A stretch of DNA of 8,960 nt, taken from assembly GCA_020722645.1 (NCBI GenBank), contig DYKL01000129.1:1-8960 (forward strand), given 5' to 3'. This DNA comes from Acetofilamentum sp. (GTDB lineage Bacteria; Bacteroidota; Bacteroidia; Bacteroidales; JAFGUD01). A program made the translations under genes and the position numbers. The stretch's first letter is position 1. Every line of letters begins with the position of its first letter. Positions 6,647 through 8,960 of this stretch are shown one piece after another. Below the pieces are notes generated by a model that had not been told where the DNA came from, did no database searches, and saw only the letters and a list, made by a program, of their open reading frames with translations.

Positions 6647-7627
6647 TGTTAAAATTTCAGCGTAATAAACTGCTTTTCTGGTTTCTCTTCTTACTACTGC
6701 AAATGAAATACCTTCTTTAACACTACCTCCTCCAAGTCCCATAGCATTATGAATTTGCGGATCTATTTGTAATGTTTGTTCAGGTGAAATAAAATCGTAA
6801 GTACTTAAATAAGAATTAAATAAGTTAGCAATAATATCTAACAATGGTCGCCTTTCTGCTACAAAAATGTCAGATATGGCAGACAATAATTTGCGTCCTG
6901 ATTCATAAAGTATGTCTAAGTTCTCTTTTTCATCTCCTCCAAGCGATAAAACGGCACTTTCGACGAATGCAAAACCTTTTAAAAAGCTAAATGTAAATTT
7001 CTTGCCTGATGCACCTTCGTTTACAACTGCTTCTGTAAGTAATTCGATCAATTTTTGCGTATATTGATTTGAAATTTTACCTGTCAAAAAAATTGTAAGA
7101 ATATCAGCAACCGGAATTGCATTTGAAAATTTTTTCTCTGTCAAATAAATTTTTTCCTCTGAATCAGTAACTTGCTGAGTAAGATTTTTTACATGAAGCT
7201 CCTTTTTTTCCAATTCCAGTTTAACTTTTTCGGCTTTTGTTATCAACTCATTATGTTTTTCGTTAATCTCAATACTTAAAAATTCCAAAACTGCAATCAG
7301 TTCAGGAGTTATCAACTTCTCTACAAATTTACTTTTAAGTACTTCATCAGTTATTTCAGGATTTTCAGCAAATAATTTATCAATTTCAGCTTTTTTGAAT
7401 GTTCCAAAATTGTTTAATCCAATTTTCTCTATAAATTTTTCTCTTAAAATCGGTAATTTTATTAATTGTTCTTTGATTATTTCAGTTGAGTCTGTAACAG
7501 TTTTGTTTTCGTTATTTTTTTCCTGATTTTTATTATTGGTTTCTAATTTAGTGCTTAATGAAAACCCTATTTTTTGATTATTTTCTTCATTATTATCTGT
7601 TGTGATTTTATGAGATAACTTTGCCAT
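6641..7627 (-). CDS. Uncharacterised coiled-coil protein, GrpE-like C-terminal signature
   Basis: 328 aa; I do not recognise the family with certainty. The N-terminus (1-47) is Asn/Lys/Glu-rich and probably disordered. Residues 50-110 are helical, 115-168 form a likely coiled coil (INEKHNELITKAEKVKLELE and onward), and 170-280 are a helical segment with a Gly-rich turn at 229-231. The C-terminus (281-328) reads SPEQTLQIDPQIHNAMG, a Gly loop, then VKEGISFAVVRRE and AVYYAEI. That order (DPxxHxAM, VxEG, VVRR, beta end) and the preceding coiled coil recall the beta domain of the DnaK exchange factor GrpE, but the protein is much longer and the match is by eye. There is no signal peptide or membrane segment, so it is cytoplasmic. 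It has its own strong promoter, although it lies 77 bp behind the lipoprotein gene on the same strand. Confidence 0.8.
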   Translation of the reverse strand: MAKLSHKITTDNNEENNQKIGFSLSTKLETNNKNQEKNNENKTVTDSTEIIKEQLIKLPILREKFIEKIGLNNFGTFKKAEIDKLFAENPEITDEVLKSKFVEKLITPELIAVLEFLSIEINEKHNELITKAEKVKLELEKKELHVKNLTQQVTDSEEKIYLTEKKFSNAIPVADILTIFLTGKISNQYTQKLIELLTEAVVNEGASGKKFTFSFLKGFAFVESAVLSLGGDEKENLDILYESGRKLLSAISDIFVAERRPLLDIIANLFNSYLSTYDFISPEQTLQIDPQIHNAMGLGGGSVKEGISFAVVRRETRKAVYYAEILTK

Positions 7628-7650
7628 TTTTTATAATTTTGATATTTTGA

Positions 7651-7680
7651 CAAATATATTGTTTTTTTTAGTTTTTTCAA
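7651..7680 (-). promoter_or_regulatory. Promoter of the coiled-coil protein gene
   Basis: On the minus strand TATATTTG (7651-7658) matches TAnnTTTG exactly, with TTG (7678-7680) 19 nt upstream. This is one of the best promoters in the window. The predicted leader is about 15 nt before the ATG at 7627. The -33 box lies in a T6-C-A6 palindrome (7672-7684). Confidence 0.7.
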
Positions 7681-7704
7681 AAAATGTTTTGTTAAACTAA
7701 CTTT

Positions 7705-8766
7705 TTATTTCTTTTCAATCATAAAACCCGGAATTATTCCTGCCCGGTATGTTTTTACCAATTCTAATTTTTGATTATAAACGAAAATATTGCCTTCTTT
7801 ACTGAAATCTAATGCATCGCCGATAATTATTTGATTTTTACTGTTTATCATATAAGAATAAAAACGATTGCTGTTTTGCTCAATCAAAGCCTGCTCAGGC
7901 AAAATATTATCATCTACCGACATTTTATATATCCCTCCTTCTGATGTAGCATCAGACCAAGAACCTTGTAAAAAATACAGTGAATCAAACGTTTTATTTA
8001 TCTGCAAATGACTCGGAGATAGATATTTATTCTGAAATTCGATTTTTTTTATCAATTCCATTGTTTTTGCATCAAAACAAGTCAATGCTGCAAATTCATT
8101 ATTTGCTGTATCAGAATCATTTCCTCCGTCTGATAAAACCCAAAGCCTTTCGTTTTTGTCGATTACAATACTGTTTGGTTGTAAATTAACATTTACAAAA
8201 GTATCTACCAGATTATCATCAGTATTTATTTTAAAAATTTTATTTCCGTAACTCCAATTTGAAACAAAAGCATAGTTTTCATATTTCAGAATTTTTTCGG
8301 TTGAACAACCAAGCTGAATGAAACCTGTAATCTCAAAAGTCTGTGGGTTAAAAATTGTGATTTGATTACTGTACAAATCCGTTATATAAGCTTTTGATTC
8401 ATTTATTATTTCAACATATCGCGGCGAAGTTAAATTTTCAATTGTATGTATATATTTTCCGGTATTTTTATCAATCACAAAAATTTTCCCTGAATTGTTT
8501 ACAACGACAAAAGCATAATCATTCAATATTTCAATAGATTGAGCTACATCTCCAAGAGGAATACCGTTTGTTTTAAAAAATATTTGATTGTAAATCGTAT
8601 CTGCTTCCAAATCAATAAATGATAAGCTTGAATTTCCATAAGTATAATTACCTTCATTTACGACAAATATTCCGTTATCCGAAAAATTATATTTTTCCAA
8701 TTCATCTGTCGGCTTTTTACAACTGATAATAGTTAACAGAACCAATAAAAAAATAAAAACTTTCAT
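7705..8766 (-). CDS. DUF5074/YncE-type beta-propeller surface lipoprotein, BtuG-like
   Basis: 353 aa. Residues 1-15 are a lipoprotein signal peptide with lipobox ending at C16 (LTIISC); the next residues KKPTDELEK contain an acidic patch that may act as a surface-export signal. The rest is a beta-propeller of YncE/DUF5074 type: GIFVVNEGNYTYGNSSLSF (32-50), PLGDVAQSI (70-78), SPRYVEI and KAYITDLYSNQI (114-136), NWSYG (170-174), LWVLSDGG (208-215) and GIIPGF (343-348). The family includes Bacteroides BtuG, which captures cobalamin at the cell surface beside a BtuB transporter. No TonB-dependent receptor or cobalamin riboswitch is visible here, so B12 binding is only a possibility; other members are uncharacterised. 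The chosen ATG directly starts the signal peptide. Upstream is a 70-bp divergent region facing a broken lipoprotein remnant. Confidence 0.88.
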   Translation of the reverse strand: MKVFIFLLVLLTIISCKKPTDELEKYNFSDNGIFVVNEGNYTYGNSSLSFIDLEADTIYNQIFFKTNGIPLGDVAQSIEILNDYAFVVVNNSGKIFVIDKNTGKYIHTIENLTSPRYVEIINESKAYITDLYSNQITIFNPQTFEITGFIQLGCSTEKILKYENYAFVSNWSYGNKIFKINTDDNLVDTFVNVNLQPNSIVIDKNERLWVLSDGGNDSDTANNEFAALTCFDAKTMELIKKIEFQNKYLSPSHLQINKTFDSLYFLQGSWSDATSEGGIYKMSVDDNILPEQALIEQNSNRFYSYMINSKNQIIIGDALDFSKEGNIFVYNQKLELVKTYRAGIIPGFMIEKK

Positions 8767-8792
8767 ATTAAAATAAATAATTTTAAATCTTA

Positions 8793-8800
8793 CAATTTTA
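8793..8800 (-). promoter_or_regulatory. Candidate -7 box of the beta-propeller lipoprotein gene
   Basis: TAAAATTG on the minus strand differs from TAnnTTTG at one position and lies 27 bp before the ATG at 8766. No -33 box is clear. Confidence 0.3.
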
Positions 8801-8813
8801 TTGCGAATTTATT

Positions 8814-8821
8814 TATTTTTG
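8814..8821 (+). promoter_or_regulatory. Candidate -7 box upstream of the lipoprotein remnant
   Basis: TATTTTTG fits TAnnTTTG, 16 bp before the ATG at 8837. No good -33 box is present. It suggests that the remnant once was, or still is, transcribed. Confidence 0.4.
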
Positions 8822-8836
8822 CAGGAAAATTAAAAT

Positions 8837-8928
8837 ATGAACAAAAAACTTATTTTTTAGCCATTATTTCACAAGTTTTGCTGTTTAGTTGCAAATCAAA
8901 TTCTCAAAATAAGGTATTGTTAATTTAG
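8837..8928 (+). pseudogene. Frameshifted lipoprotein leader remnant
   Basis: ATG at 8837 opens MNKKLIF and then stops at TAG 8858 within a T6 run. In the adjacent frame from 8857 the sequence continues LAIISQVLLFSCKSNSQN, then KVLLI and a stop at 8926. Joined, this is an ordinary lipoprotein signal peptide (hydrophobic core, lipobox LLFSC) with about a dozen residues of mature protein. One extra T in the run would restore the frame. Even then only 30 residues remain, so both a frameshift and a truncation are implied, unless it is a very small lipoprotein. A promoter box lies upstream. A sequencing error in the homopolymer would explain the frameshift but not the short length. Confidence 0.55.
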
Positions 8929-8947
8929 TATAGTTTTTATATCTTTG
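8917..8947 (+). promoter_or_regulatory. Promoter for a gene beyond the right edge
   Basis: TTG (8917-8919), 20 nt, then TATCTTTG (8940-8947), a full TAnnTTTG match with good spacing. The start would lie near 8954, so the gene it serves begins outside the window. The -33 box overlaps the last codons of the lipoprotein remnant. Confidence 0.6.
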
Positions 8948-8960
8948 CAAAATTGTTGAA

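Noticed and set aside
8767..8836. Cobalamin riboswitch or operator upstream of the propeller lipoprotein
   Set aside because: Only 70 bp of AT-rich sequence, with no B12-box-like element. The AAATAAATA inverted repeat (8771-8779 and 8812-8820) is too low in complexity to trust.
1..8960. CRISPR array, defence system, prophage or biosynthetic cluster
   Set aside because: No spaced repeat array, and no nuclease, helicase, integrase, toxin-antitoxin or synthase genes were found on either strand.

Overview
The window looks like a low-GC chromosomal segment from a member of the Bacteroidota, probably a free-living or gut-associated Bacteroidales-like lineage; I cannot name the species. Three things point there. 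Almost every gene start is preceded by the phylum's TAnnTTTG -7 box rather than a classical -10. There are no G-rich Shine-Dalgarno sequences. Two secreted proteins carry the two known kinds of type IX secretion system (T9SS) C-terminal sorting domain.

Left edge (1-556): no protein gene. It holds a compact 261-bp MITE-like element (61-321) with 12-bp perfect terminal inverted repeats, a 4-bp flanking duplication and an internal leftward promoter. A small tandem repeat follows, then a minus-strand tRNA-Lys(CUU) with its own promoter and a Rho-independent terminator.

Middle (557-6638): a minus-strand T9SS-exported protein (PKD, P-domain, PKD, type B sorting domain) is divergently transcribed from era, the essential 16S rRNA/30S maturation GTPase. 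Downstream of era on the plus strand are a radical SAM protein with a C-terminal winged-helix-like region, a second secreted protein (type A sorting domain), and a small START-like domain protein only 22 bp behind it.

Right side (6641-8960): two minus-strand genes, an unrecognised 328-aa coiled-coil protein with a GrpE-like C-terminal signature, and a DUF5074/YncE-type beta-propeller lipoprotein related to the BtuG group. The gene for the 328-aa protein meets the START-domain gene tail to tail with a 2-bp gap. At the edge is a short frameshifted lipoprotein leader, apparently a gene remnant, followed by a strong promoter for a gene outside the window.

The genes do not form one obvious pathway. 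The common theme is cell-surface and secreted proteins interleaved with housekeeping genes (tRNA, era). I see no CRISPR array, defence island, prophage or biosynthetic cluster. The least explained items are the MITE-like element, the 328-aa protein and the broken lipoprotein.
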